A stretch of DNA of 64,000 nt from Telopea speciosissima. Lineage: Eukaryota > Streptophyta > Magnoliopsida > Proteales > Proteaceae. Shown here piece after piece: positions 1-13,431 of the stretch (positions within the stretch are counted from its first letter, which is position 1; every line of letters starts with the position of its first letter). The notes below the pieces were generated by a model. It was given only the letters and a program-made list of their open reading frames with translations, searched no databases and was not told the origin of the DNA. The stretch is from assembly GCF_018873765.1 (NCBI RefSeq), contig NC_057922.1, positions 14,583,563-14,647,562 of the forward strand, written 5' to 3'. Position numbers and translations under genes: made by a program.

Positions 1-501
1 TGATCCTATCAACTACACAACACTTTCTTATTTATATTGTTTAGTCTTGAATGAGTTTATTACCTTTGCTGATTTTGCAGCTTAATCGAAAGGGATGCAG
101 AACATAGATTTAAGTTTCTTCAAAAGTTCTCTCTTCCATTGCCATAGTAAAGCGATACTATTAAACAAATAGATAACTCTGTGACGCTATATTTTCGTAT
201 TCAAAGAAACTTTTTGTTCCTTTAAATATTTGAAGATTCCTTGTAAATGGGTGCAATCTGCAGCAGATAATTGGAATGTACGGGTCTGATCCTGATCCAA
301 TGCAGCCGATCAGAGGCTGGATCCACTTACCCTTGAAACTTTATTTGAAGTTCATACTGAAAAAGGGGGCAGGGGAGGGTGGAGCATAACATTATTTCAG
401 TACCTCATCATCTCACTTTTTTTCTTTTTCTTCATTTAAAATAAAATAAAAAAATGCTGGTAATTATGTAAATGAGATTTGGAAATATACATCATGTGCA
501 G
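1..501 (+). other. Intron upstream of the first visible methylesterase exon
   Basis: AT-rich sequence ending in an acceptor (ATGTGCAG) at 501. The exon with the start codon and chloroplast transit peptide expected for this family must lie upstream of the window. I see no coding sequence here. Confidence 0.6.
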
Positions 502-3500
502 GTCCCAGAATTTCTGGAGCATCTCAAAACAAAAAAAATTGTTCTAGTTCATGGAGCAGGATTTGGAGCATGGTGTTGGTACAAGAATATTGCTTTGTTG
601 GAAGAAGTAGGATTGCTTCCAATTGCCTTAGATCTCCTGGGATCGGGGATTGACCAGACTGATCCAAACAGTGTAAAAACTCTGGCAGACTATGCAAAGC
701 CCTTGATTGATTATCTTCATAACCTGCCTGAGGAAGAACAGGTTGGGGACACATTTGATTTCCATGATTTATCATGCCTCTTCTAATTACTGTACTTGCA
801 ATCATTTGTGAAGCATATTGTGATTTGTGTAGTTTATATACAGATAATTCTGGTCGGTCACAGTTGTGGAGGTGCAAGCATCTCATATGCTTTGGAGTGT
901 TATCCAAAGAAGATTTCAAAAGCCATTTTCTTATGTGGTACAATGGTGGCAGATGGCCAGAGGCCTTTCGATGTTTTTGCTGAAAAGGTGTGTAATTCAT
1001 GTTCATTATGAGCCAAAATAATCTCTTTGGTAGTCAAATTTTCAATTTGATTGAGTACTAAGATATGTGATTTGGCCAAATGCAGTAGAAGTCACCCTAA
1101 ACTATATTGAGTCCAAAGCATGTCTGTTGAGGAAAAGCCCATGTAATGTTGTTCAAAACAAAAGAGTAAAATTACAGTTTGGATTCTCATCGTTAGGAAT
1201 ATCTATGATCAGGCTCCTCCATGTTGGAGGTACCCCATTTTTTGGATCCCTGTTAACCCAATGGCATTTTGAGTATCAACTGGTTGTGTCATTTTACCGC
1301 TTTCCATGATATTTATAAAATAAATATAGAAAAAGCTTCCTTAAGAACAAAAGAGAACCCAAATCAGGTGGACTGTTCTACATGATAAGAAATGGTGCAT
1401 TCTACATATGAATTGTGAAGCTTAAAGAAATCACTGAGGTTGGTAAATCATATCAAGTTATGGTCTTTTCCCCCTTGTTCCTCTAAAGCTCAGAGAAGCA
1501 AATTTATTTACTCAGAAGGCATTGGAGCATAGCTGTGCTTAACTGAAAATTGCAGGATGACTAGAGCAATCGGCTGAGGCTAAAATGCACTATTGAGTGA
1601 TTCTGAGACTGCTCTTTAGTGGCTAAATAATTCTTATTCCTATGGTTTTACAGGGAAAATAAAATTTATGAAATTGGTCAAATAATGTTCTGAGTTGTGA
1701 CCCAAGCATGTGAACCAGTATGACAATTATCAGAGAAAATAATTTATAGCTACTTGGCCTTATGTTAAATGCTTTACGAATACAGTGGTGCTAAACTACT
1801 AAATACATATGACTCTTGAGTCTGACTATATCTACAATGTATTGACTGATGTCAAATTCAATCTTTAATGCCTTTATCTTCTGGTCAGCTCTAGTATGGT
1901 TGGTGTAGGAAAAATAAAATCCATTGATTGCTTTAGTCCTGCCCATTTACAGAATTTTGTTGGTGGAACATAACCAAAGATCATGCTAAAGCTGGGCACC
2001 AGCTTAATCACAAGTTTTACAGTGGTTGGCAAAGAGAACAAAATTCACAGTTTTCTTGGTCAAGGCAAAGGACTATTGGAGTTCACCAGTTTGAATCAGT
2101 AATTTATCCAGTTGTAGGCTAGAATCCTGGACCAGCTGCGTTATATCAGGTACAAACTGAGGATTGAAAGAAGCATATGAATCATGTGAAAATAAAAAGA
2201 GAGAAGGGGAAAAAAAATTTCTATATCCAGTAATGAGATTAGCAATATAAGTTATACATTCACTTAGATCTGCAGATTGGACTAATGACTCGCCAAGAGA
2301 AACAAAAGAAATTAGAAATCTGGCTGATGGGGCAGCTACAATTTGAAAATGAAAAGAAAAAATTATATCATACTAGTTGCAGATCATACCTGGAGGAATT
2401 CAGGTGGTTGAGTTGACTTGCATGACCAGCTGTAGGATGAAAGTTTCAAGTGCCTAAAAGCAACACATGGCAGACTCGAAACTGGGGACTTGACAACTTT
2501 CCAGTTGGTTTAAACGTTTGGACTAATCTTTGGTCTGATCAAACTGGTCAAACAGGTTACTGATTCGAAAAACACTTTTCATCTCTTGAAGCAGAAATTT
2601 CATCCTTCATTAAAGTATATGTGGTTGAGTGGTTCTACTAAGGTCACAAGGTATCAACTGAATATAACTAAGAGCAGCATGCATAATGATCAAATAATCA
2701 CAACACCAATCATTTCCAATGAAAATAATCCAGTGTAAATTTCAAATGTCACCTAGAATGAACAAAATGCATGGCAAGTTTGGGATTAACCTGTTTGTTT
2801 TACCCTAACCCTGTGTTCTTAAATAAAAAAAAATTAAGAGAACAACCACAGGCAGTAAGGAACCTATAATGAGCTTCACTTGCTAAATGGGCCTATGCTT
2901 GTTCAATTGTAGTGAGAATCCAACCTTCTAGGTGGCAGCTATTTTTATTCTGGGGTTTTTCACTTCTTTGTGTATTCTTACAGCATAGATATCTGTCTGC
3001 AGCTAGGGTCTGTTGAGAGTTTTATGCAAGAATCACAACTTTTGACATATGGTAATGGTAAAGACAAACCCCCCACGAGTCTCATGCTTGAGAAACAGCA
3101 GATGAAGGGATTTTATTTCAACCAGAGTCCTGATAAGGTATGGTGCAGTTTCAGAATTGATAACTGCTGAAATTTGTCCTGCTGCCCTCTTTTATACAAA
3201 TTATCACTAAAATACTCTCTCTCTGAAATACCTGAGGGTATGTTTGTTCTTTCTATTGCTCAGTCCTAATTTAAGATTTCTATGATGAATATGAATTTCC
3301 CAGTCAAAACATTTACCCATATACATGATCTTCAAGTTCCACTTACTATTCTCTAGTAGTCCAATAACTCTCTATTTTAAATGACTTTACAATCACCAAA
3401 TGTTATTGTTTCAGGAAAAAAAAAAAAAAAAGATAGGGAAAGATGGTGGCTGTTTAGGTTAATTTTTCGTATCATACTCTCTACTTGTCAACATATCTAA

Positions 3501-6500
3501 TTCAAGCCCTATCTAGTCACTCCATTTCCTGTTTCTATTCATATGCAATTCCATCCTGGACAATAAATTCTCCTCATAATGGAGTTTTCGGCCACTTAAT
3601 AGGTTAGGGCTTAGAAACCCAAGAAATTCCTGAATCACAGGAATAAGGAACAGATCAGACAAGGAGGAATATTATAATTCAAAAAAAAAAAAGAAAAGAA
3701 AGCCAGAATCTTTGGTTGAGTGGTCTAATTACTGCAAGGAATATTCCAGAAAAGTTTGAGGGAAATGCAATGGTTAGATTTGCAGAAATTGAAGGATCCT
3801 ACTTTAACTAGGAATCCAAAACGCTGATAACTTGAGAAATCAATGCACAGATTTTAGGGCTTAAAACAAAATTCTGATAATGAACTAATATTAATGAGTA
3901 AACAGTAACAACAGTCAGAACCAGAAAAAAATGTTTCAGTTTCAGAAAACCAAATTTTGAAGAGTTTGAATAACACTAGGATACTGAAAATTGATTAGTA
4001 CTTGGAGTTCTAAACAGGAACTGAAGTGGAAAAACATGAAAGTCGAACTGAAATTGATTTGTGGCAGAACCTTATTTAAGTCTTCAAGCTTTTGATCAAC
4101 AACCAGTCATAGAATTGAACAAGGTAAAATAATAAATCGCAGGTGATCAAGTATAGATAATCTGAGCTGAAGTCAATGGAGGGATAGAAGAGGAGATAAG
4201 ATAGAAACCAGTTCAGGAAATCCACCTAAACTGAAGGCCTGGAATCCACCAGATTCTTGCTACTGAATCCACAGCAGTTTCGCTTAGAAACCACTGAGAA
4301 ATCACCCTTGAATCCACAAGAACATGGTCTGAAATCCACAAAAACAATAAGCAACAAACCTTTATTTCTCTTGAAAATTGATGGAGGGGCTGTGCCCTTA
4401 TATTTATAATGTTGTGCCTAAACTGAGTCAGACTCCAATCAGGAAAGACTATTTCATTCCTGGACAGAAAAGGAATAAAAAATAAAAAAAAGAGAAAACA
4501 AAGAGTGACTAAAGTTCCCCAATTGCAGTCTTTGATGGAGAGTCCTATACCGACCAGACAACTCAACTCATCATTATCCCAACTAAATGGGGTCGGCTCC
4601 ACGGATCCTTTTCTTTCAATCAGCTCTATTCAAAGCCATACTAGTTACTAGTGCTAAGCTATGCATGTCTTTCCTCACCACTTCTCCTAGAGTCATTTTA
4701 GGCCTACCCCTGGCTCTTTTAGCTCCTTCAATCTGAATCAAATTATCCCTCCGTACTGAAGCATTCAAAGGCCTCCATTGCACATGTCCAAGCCACATAA
4801 AACGACTTTCTCACAAACTGATCATGTATCGGAGATTCGGAGCAACGCCTAAATTAACTCTAATTTTTTTGTTCCTTATTTTATCCTTTTCAGTTTTACC
4901 TCCGATCCATCTCAACACCATCATTTCAGCTACACTAAGTTTATCTATATGTTATTTCTTCACTACCCAACATTTAGCTTCATACATCATTGTTGGTCGT
5001 ATAACTGTCCTATGAAATTTTCCTTTGAGTTTTAAAGGAATACGTCGATTACACAACATTCTGGATGCACCCGTCCACTTCAGCCATCCTATTTTAATTC
5101 TCTGTGGATCATCTTCCTCTATTTCTCCTTCTTTATTTATGATTGAACATAGGTACCTAAATTTAACTTTTTGTTTAATTCTCTATCATCAATGTTCACC
5201 ACCTCACAATTCTTACGCGCCATATACTCTGTTTTTGTTCTACTTATCTTGAAACTTTATAATTCCAAGGTTGATCTCCATAATTCCAATTTGGCATTTA
5301 TCCCTTCTTTTATTTCATCCACCAAAATATTATCGACAAATTGCATATTCCAAGGGATCTGATCTTGAATGTCTCTAGTCAACTCATCTATGATTAGTGC
5401 AAACAAGTATGGGCTTAAAGCTGATCCTTGATGTGTTCCAATTATAATTGGAAATTCACTACCCTCTCCCCCCCACAATTCTTACACTAATCACCACACC
5501 GTTATACTTATCTTTAATTAAAAAAGGGCATACCTAGTGCATGAGGTTCCTACCATTGCGAGGTCTGAGGAGAGTCATAATGTACGCAGCCTTACCCCCG
5601 CTTAGCGGAGAGGCTGTTTCCCGAATCAAACCCACAACCATTAGATTACAATGGAGAAACCTTACCGTTACCGTTATACATATCTTTAACTATGTCCACA
5701 TATTTACTTGAAACACTTCTCTTCTTTGATACTTGCCAAATTAACTCTCTAGGAACTCTATCATAAGCTTTTTTAGGTCAATAAAGACCATATAGAGATC
5801 CTTCTTTCATTGTCCAAATCTTTTCCTTTGTCTCCTAAGCAGATATATGGCTTCCATAGTTGATCTTCCTGGCATAAAACCATATTAGTTTCTCAGGCGG
5901 GTTTCAATTACTCTCTCCCATAATTTCATAGTATGGCTCATAAGTTCCATTCCTCTATGGTTATTGCAGCTTTGAATATCACCTTTATTTTTATAAATCG
6001 AAAGCACAATGCTTTTCCTCCATTCACCTGACATTTTTCTTGTACTCATAATTTATTAAACAATTTAGTTAGCCAAGTTATTCCACAAATTCCTAAGCTC
6101 TTCCAAACATTTTTTGGAATACCATCTGGACCTATTGTCTTACTTATTTTCATCTTTTTTTAAAGCTTCCTTTTCTTTAGACACTCTACTTTTTTGTGTA
6201 TATCTAAGACTTGTGGTTTCTTGATGGCCATTGCAACCTTCTAAAACACTGTTACTTATATTATTTTCATGTAGGAAGTTTTTCATCTTTCTTTAATATC
6301 CTCATCACTTACTTTACTTGATCATCTTCACTTTTAATGCATCTAATATGGTTGGAATCTCCACTCTTCTTTTCCCTCATTTTAGCTAGTTTATAGATAT
6401 CTTCCCCCTTCTTTTGTGCTCAAACTGTTGTAAAGATCCTCATATTTTTTAGTCCTTTTTTTGTCTACTATCTTCTTAGCTTAATTTCCAGAAAATTTAT

Positions 6501-9188
6501 ATCATTTTAAATCCTCTTCATCCTTTGTCATATGCCAAGTTTTATAATTAAATTTCTTAGCCTTAATGGCTGCTTGAACTTCATTATCCTACCACCTAGT
6601 TTCCCTTGATGAATTTTTTTTTTTTAAGATTCGCCGAGAACTTCTTTAGCAACATTCTCAATATTAGTCATTTTGTTCCACATCATTAGTGTCTCCATCA
6701 AAGTTCCATCTTCTCTGTTTTACTAAGTTATCAGCAAATGTTTTCAAGTTTTCTCCTTTTAAGCTCCATTATCTTATCCTAGGGCAAATAATCTCACATT
6801 TCTTATGATTCATTGTTTGATGCACATATCTATCACTTTTTCCGCAGTGGTTATCTCCTTCACAAACTGAACCATACCCATATTGTGCTCCTCTCTAAAT
6901 CATCTGCCCCATGCACCGTGTCAGACTACTGACCCATTAGTTTTTGTAATGTGGCATACAAAATAATTGCCAAAGTCCTGGCCAACCGTTTACGGCCTCT
7001 TTTACACTAATCTACATTGCGTGGTTAAGCTCTCCCCTGGTATAACCTTACAATCTTTACATAATAGTCTATTGGTCCTAATTTAAAAAAAAAAAATTAT
7101 TGAGCTACTATTTTGCCCACTTTTGAAGGTTATTAAATGGTCTTCTCTCTTTTCAAAGCATGTGTTTACTATTGATAAATCATAAGCCACAACAAATTCT
7201 AGGATTGAAGTCCCCTCCTCATTCCTCTCTCCAAAACCATATCCTCCATGAACTCTTTCATAGTCTCTGGTATCTCTTCCAACATGTCCATTTAGATCTC
7301 TCCCTATAATAATCTTTTCTCCTTGGCTTATTTCTTGAACTAATCTATCCATGTGTTCCCAGAAATGTTCCTTAATATTTTCACCAATCTTATTTAGGTT
7401 GCATAAGCACTAATTATATTGATGTCTTTTTCTAACACAAGTTTGATGGATAATATCCTATCACCATTTCTTTTAACATCCACAACACCATTTTTTAAAT
7501 CTTTATCTACTACTATTCCCACCCCACTTCTATTATTTTTATCCCCAGTATACCAAAGTTTAAAGTCATCTAATTCCTTAGCTTTTTTCTGCTTCCGTCT
7601 AGTCTCTTGTATACAAGGTATGCTAATTCTTCTTCTTCTCATTGTATCTATCAATTCTGAACTCTTTTCCGTTAAAATTCCTATGTTCCACGATGCTAAT
7701 CTAATCCTACGCTTTTGGACTAACTTTTTTACCCACACACGTTCATGGTGCGAGAACCCTTACCCACTTGTCATCGCAACCGGGTGCCGAAGCGGTGCGT
7801 CACTTACAAGGGACTAGGACTTTGATTAAAGAAAAAAAACACAAAGAAGGACTGGAATTAATTAATTCTTATTCCAGCCAGCTACTAACAACTAATAATG
7901 AATAAATTAAAACCCAACAGGACCCACGTTTGGACTGTTCATCAGTTTCCTGAAGTGATCAGGAAAAATCTGGTGGTGCATGCTTTTCTTCTTTTTTTGC
8001 TGGCATTGCTTAAATTCTGCATCACCTCAAGCACCATATTTTCTTTCTAGAGGAAGTTGGGCGGATTGGTTGAATCTGCTGATTCGGATTGGAATCAGCC
8101 AACAGTGATCCCGATTCCTGCAATATTTTTTTAGAATGACCTTGTTTGATGTATGATATCCATTTTTGTCCATTTTCTCCTTGTTTTATTGAGTTAACTA
8201 GTAGAAAATCAATGAAACTTACCTCTTGTAGCAAAAATCCCGAATCAAAAGCTCCAAAAAATTACAGATTTTGGAAAAATATTTGCTTCCTCTTCTCGAT
8301 TCAAATTTCTAGGGTTCAGGCCAATCAACCCAATTCGGATCAGAATTGGTGGAGGTTGATCTGGTTGCCGATTCCAATTACTTAAACTGTGTTCCTATTT
8401 GACAGTTCATTTAAATTATCCTTCACATATTTATAACAGGAGAAGTAAAGATTGAAAATACTAGCCTCTCTCAGTAAAATCTTGTATACAGGAGATAAGA
8501 CATTTGCAGTAAATTTCCTGGAGTTATACCTTCCATTTGATAGGTTCAATCTAGGAAATCTCTTTTATGCTTGACCCCCTCCCCACTTGTGAAACCAAAT
8601 GTTATGATTTGCCGGTATTTTCAGTTCCAATGAATTAGTTGGATTACTTAATGAATACTGATTTGTTAGTTTAAGAGTTTCCATACTAAATGATGTTGTT
8701 GCTTAGAACTTAAAAGATCCCAGAGTCCTTTTAGGTTTTCATTCAATATGCTTTTGGTTGTTATTGTGACAGTTGAAAACCTTGCCTGTTGCATTTCTGG
8801 TGCTGGAACATGCACAGGTCTCCAATGTGGTACTTTAGGAGCTTTACTTATCTACCGTGTTTGACATCCTTATTGAATGTGTGGTGAATATGTTTGTGAA
8901 ACCGATGAATGCTAGGATATCGCATTGGCTACAGTTTCAATGAGACCCATCCCTCTAGGACCAATCATGGAGAAGCTCTCATTGTCACCTGATAATTATG
9001 GCTCTTCAAGGCGGTTCTACATACAAACACTTGAGGATCATGCATTGTCTCCAGACGTTCAGGAAAAGCTTGTTCGGGAAAACCCACCTGAAGGAGTATT
9101 TAAGATCAAAGGCGGTGATCATTGCCCATTCTTCTCAAAGCCACAGTCACTACACAAAATCTTGCTTGACATCGCCCAAATTCCATAG
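502..9188 (+). CDS. MES11: Methylesterase of the alpha/beta-hydrolase fold, MES11-like, chloroplast type (5' end outside window)
   Basis: Coding exons 502-741, 844-987, 3003-3137 and 8916-9188 (stop TAG) join with GT-AG introns, all in phase 0, giving 264 residues. Exon 1 carries the oxyanion strand LVHGAGFGAWCWYK and LDLLGSGID. Exon 2 carries the nucleophile elbow GHSCGG with its Ser, exon 3 the KDKPPTSLMLEKQQMKG cap region, and exon 4 the RRFYIQTLEDHALSP segment and the catalytic His in KGGDHCPFFSKP. This order and spacing match the plant MES11-MES15 branch (methylesterases of the salicylic acid-binding protein 2 / hydroxynitrile lyase group), which hydrolyses methyl esters of small hormones or is uncharacterised. 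The missing 5' part should encode the transit peptide. All visible exons are intact. The last intron is 5.8 kb and holds a LINE. The substrate cannot be told from sequence; family assignment is strong, the paralogue number is inferred from memory. Confidence 0.9.
988..3002 (+). other. Intron of the methylesterase gene
   Basis: A 2.0 kb AT-rich intron (GTGTGT donor, TCTGCAG acceptor). I see no transposon ends, RNA gene or conserved coding segment in it. Confidence 0.6.
4557..7815 (-). mobile_element. RTE-type non-LTR retrotransposon (LINE), nearly full length, decayed
   Basis: Read on the minus strand from about 7815 to 4557. The 5' part (7738-7083) encodes an AP-endonuclease domain (RIRLASWNIGILT, CIQETRRKQKK, GRDLNGHVGRD). 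A reverse transcriptase segment lies at 5478-5257 (GTHQGSALSPYLFALIIDEL followed by a mutated catalytic box, FVDN in place of YADD). The 3' end at 4798-4616 encodes the family's C-terminal WLGHVQWRPLNA block and GRPKMTLGEVVRKD. It ends at the tail shared by these elements in plants (CAACTAAATGGGGTCGGCT). Length of about 3.25 kb is near the usual RTE size. Frameshifts and stops break the ORF and an SINE has landed in it, so it is inactive. Clade assignment rests on remembered plant RTE proteins. Confidence 0.85.
5518..5670 (-). mobile_element. Au-like SINE inserted in the RTE LINE
   Basis: Sense is the minus strand. It has the tRNA-derived B-box-like GGTTTGATTCGG, the conserved GGGAAACAGCCTC and GGTAAGGCTGCGTACATTATG blocks and ends in GTATGCCCTTTTTTAA. 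It is bounded by a 20-bp target duplication with one mismatch at 5498-5517 and 5671-5690 (ACCGTTATAC(T/A)TATCTTTAA). It is related to the copy at 27056-27204. Confidence 0.85.
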
Positions 9189-12100
9189 CTGAAATCACTG
9201 AATACATGAGGATTCTTCTTTGACAGATGATGACGAGGTTTGGGGGAGGCCAGTTTGTGTAATTGAAGATGGTAGCAGAAGTCATCCATGATCTATTAAT
9301 TCAGGTCGGACATTGGGAGGGGGCCTTAATTGGAGTTAAGTCTAGGAATAAAGTTCAAGTTGTGGTCGAAGAAAAGGGCTGCAGAAGATTAAGGTAGTGT
9401 ATCTAATGCTGGAGGTATAATTCTATTTAGTACAATATGGAGATAGGATTATGGTCATAGGCATTATATAAATAGTCTATTTATTGGAGAATTGTTATAA
9501 TTACCTTTCTTTTAATAATTCCTTAAGTATCCAAAAAATAACAAGAAGAATAATAATCTCTTCCTTTTACCTTTCTTTTGTTGATTGTTATGTTATTCTG
9601 GCCAGAAGGGTATCAGAAATTATAAATGAATTAAGCGATCAGATAAGTATAAGTCTGATATATGTCTAAGGGAAATTACCTGGCAGTGGTTACTGAATAA
9701 TTTCTTATTTTCTTTCGGGTTTTTCCCCTTTTTTAGTGATACAGTTTTTATCTATAATTTGGTCAAGAAGTTGTTCTGTCCTATTATAGAGGAGTAAGGA
9801 TTTAATTTTTGTGGGGTTTATTTCAAACCAACTAGCTTCCTTCCACCAGTTATGGGATGGAGGTGGTGATAGAGGAGAGGAAGGTTGAGGGAAGTCATGT
9901 AAAAATGTTACAAAACATAGGTGGGTTATGAAGGGGCATTGTTTTGGATAGTTTTGTAAAACCTATCTTTATTTTAGATAATTTGGTTAAAAAAAATTAG
10001 GTGAGTAATTGATACACCAGAACCCATTTTTGAATAATCTTATAATTTTCGCAAGAAAAAATATCTGAGTTTGCATTGAAACTCTTTTAATCACAAGTTG
10101 GATTTGGTTTGAACAAACAAAACCTGTTATACTACTAAATTATTCTTGGGAATAATTTTTATACAACGTCAGCTCAAAAATAAAATTCCACATACACTCC
10201 CATATCACTGCTCATGTGAGGGGGTGTTATGTCATAAATGCCCCTCCTTTTGTTAGATTTTAAAGGGAGTTTCCTTATTCGCCCAAAACTACATTCTAGC
10301 AATGTAGGGAACCCTCCTCCAATATTCTTTATATGTTTCTACCATAAAAAATGGGGAAAAGTTCTCCTGTCGCCAATTTTTTGGTGCTCCCCCCCTCCCC
10401 CCACCTCCAATTTTCAGGATTCCTGTAACACCCCTTCCAATGCCCGAAACTGCATGTGGGCGTCACAGAGAACCCTCCAAAAAAATATACATCCTTTACA
10501 TACCAATGATTGGTGGTAGTTTATGATTTATAGTTTAGATTTTATTATTTTGTAATGAAATTTAAATGAGCCTCTTTTATTTCCATAGCCTAGAGTGTTC
10601 TATCAAAATTGAGACCGCCGAAATCTGACCAAACCCAAGAAAACCCTAGCTCGTCGTGTTTGTATGCTTAACTAATTTTCAGATTTGCTTGTGCTTGTAC
10701 ACCAATAGGCCGAGACAACATCAACATTTAATCCTTAGGATCAGGGAAAATCTTTTCTACACCCTTGTACTATGAACATTTTCATGCACGCCCTTCACGT
10801 TTCAGCCATGTTAGACTAATAATTTGGTAAGTTTACCATTGTATAGCTTGGGATCTCCCCGATGGTTCACTCATCAATTTTGATTGTCCATTTCAACCAT
10901 AATACCGATCATACATACATCTTCCCCTTTGATTTCCTTTTTTGAAAGCTTCCTCTTAGGTTCATTTTAAGTTCACTTCCTTTTCAAATTTGTTTTAAAC
11001 ATCTATAGGTGCATCTTATTATCACCAAGGTCTTGAACTCAAAAAGTTGTTTAATTAACCTGTCTTTTTTCCAAAATTTGCTTAAAAGGTCAAATATTTT
11101 TAAAATAATTTAAAAGTACCTAATCATAATTTATTTTTAAGGTGTTATTTTCTCTGCAAAATATGACCAGATTCACTCTTAATGGGAGAAAAAATGTTAT
11201 AATTAAAGGGCAACAAATTAAGTTTATGACTTCTTTCTCATCAATCTTGGTTATAAAAAGATTTTCCCAATATTTATAGTGATACACGAGGACATCAACT
11301 TAGTTTTTTAACTATGTAGTTATGTAGTATGTATAGAAGATGATGTTAACATGTCCACCAAATTTACCGAACTTCCAATTTCCAATAATCAAGAGCACGC
11401 AGGAATGGATTCCTGGTACGGATGTAGAAATATTACATTCCCGCATAATTAAGGCTAAATCCAATATCTAATCTAAATGCTAACAAAACCAAAAAATAAG
11501 GCAGATACAACACACGTACAATTGTTCGTACAGGAAGGTCTTAAATTTGGTACACCAGAACAAGCCACCTTCCACTCCGTTATACCCAAATTTTTTTAAA
11601 AAAAAAAAAAGAGGGGAAGGTGGGGGGGGGGGGGGGGGGGAGGAGGGTTGAAGCCCCTGCGCTTCATGTGCAGATGCATCAACAGAAGGAATTTTGACGT
11701 TTCATGGGGGTAGGGAAGTCCATATGATCCCTTTTTCCGAACTATATTTGAACAGGCAGTAATTGAATCAGCAATAGTTGTTGAGCTACTAGTTCATCAG
11801 GACATATCAGATGAAAGAAAAAGAGCATCTAAGGGATTTCATAGAAATACAAGTGGTTAAATTTATCAAACCAATCTAGTCACCCAAAACCCACTCCCTG
11901 CAAATAGCATTGATCAGTTTGGCAATTTTTTGTACTTGGTAGATTCTTGATGCAATGAAAACACATGAATGATGCAACACCGACAAATAATTGAAGCGAT
12001 GAGAGAGACTAGATAATTTTAGAACACACTTTCAGATCCTGCTGAGAAAAATATACAGCAGCAATACCTGTGAACAGATTACATAACCATCAACCAATAT

Positions 12101-12369
12101 TTCCATTCATCCACACAAAGCAACACCAATTTGCTCCCCATCAGGAACAAACAAAAAAAACCCAATCTGCTTCATATCAGCATCACCTCTCTGTCCACAA
12201 ATTTCTGTCAGTCAGGCAACCCAAGCTGTAAATTCTATCAAACCCCCGTACGAAACAGCTCTTATTTACGTGAACCACTAACACGAACTCACCTATATCG
12301 TGGGTTCTCAATTAGGCAGATATCTATAGACAGTGGGCCAAACTAGTAGCACTCACTATCGGAAGTTAT
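9189..12369. other. Intergenic region, no gene recognised
   Basis: AT-rich sequence 3' of the methylesterase gene, probably beginning with its 3' UTR. It contains a C-rich run near 10388, an A-run followed by poly-G near 11600-11640, and short low-complexity tracts. No ORF with family features and no RNA gene was seen. Confidence 0.5.
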
Positions 12370-12900
12370 ATTTACAGTTCAACCAAAGAACAAATCCATC
12401 TATAAAACAAGAACGCCTCCTGATCCGAGTTTTGAGTCAATGAGCGAGATGAATTAAGCTGGGCTTTTGTCTTGCGTTGCCCAATGAGAAAAGTTAATAG
12501 ATCCTCTACTAAAACAGTCCCACCAGGTACGCACGTCAATAAAACTGCAACAATAGCACGAATACTATGTGTTCCCTGATCTTGACCTTATCTTCAGATT
12601 GGAACTTCTTCACTCCATCAAGCAGCCAACAACTGTCTCTGCATCATATCAGATCAACTGAACTTCCTCCAGGGCATTTCAGAAAGAAAGATTTCCCCAC
12701 CATAGATTGCTTACAGCCTTTACGCTGGACATGTGTCTAGTAATAAGAAGAATGCCTTTGGTCCCTTGATTCAAACCATTCCGGACCTTGAAGCCTGGAA
12801 ATTGCGGCAAATGTGTACTCCAACAATGTAAAAGAGCACTTTACTGCAAAATGATATTAGACAAAGCTCCCAACACCCAAATCAAGTGGCAACATTGACC
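12370..12900 (-). other. Possible non-coding exon or distal 3' UTR on the UPF3 strand
   Basis: This stretch is compositionally more complex than the AT-rich DNA around it and has no long ORF. On the minus strand a good acceptor (ATCATTTTGCAG then TAAAGTG) occurs near 12850. It lies on the UPF3 strand, 3 kb past the stop codon. Arabidopsis UPF3 is known to have a long 3' UTR used in feedback control by nonsense-mediated decay, so a spliced UPF3 3' UTR exon is one explanation. This is inference; transcript data would settle it. Confidence 0.25.
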
Positions 12901-13431
12901 AAATCTGCACAAGAGGAAGTTGCATTGATGAGGGGTCTAAAAGAATCCTGTTTTTCACAATGCTATAGTTTCAGTCAACACAACTAAACCGAAATAGACT
13001 AAACAATTACTGTTCAATAACTAACTGTAGCAGGAACAGTACAGTTCAAATAAATACCAGTGCAGCTATAATTTCCAGAAAATTCAATAGCTAGCCAACA
13101 GCAACAGAACTATAGGGGTTGGTTAGCTCAACCACAATGCTATCAAAAACCACAGCTGGTAAGTTCAAACACTCAAATAAATTTTTTTTCCAAGATATTC
13201 AGGTTCAGAACCCCATAAAATTAAATCAATTGGCACCAGCCTGGTAATTCCAGAATTGCTATTAGTGGCAGATTCAATTCCTTAAATTGCTGGGAAATCG
13301 GATCAATTTAATTTTAATATGAATATGTCTATAAAGAATGTTGAAGTTCCACTAGGTCTGGACTCTAAAATAAAATTTTGATATCAGAATCGATAACTCA
13401 CAGTAGCAATTGAAATCATTCCTCCCAACTG

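Larger units (their letters stand above)
3138..8915 (+). other. Large last intron of the methylesterase gene, LINE-filled
   Basis: Donor GTATGG, acceptor GCTAG. The central 3.3 kb is an antisense RTE LINE with a SINE inside (listed separately). The flanks 3138-4556 and 7816-8915 are AT-rich; around 8041-8390 there is a GATTCGG/ATTGGAATCGG-rich stretch resembling degraded DNA-transposon termini, but no clear inverted repeats or target duplication were found. Confidence 0.6.

Noticed and set aside
8041-8390. Possible hAT-like MITE from GATTCGG-rich sequence
   Set aside because: No convincing inverted termini or target duplication could be found.
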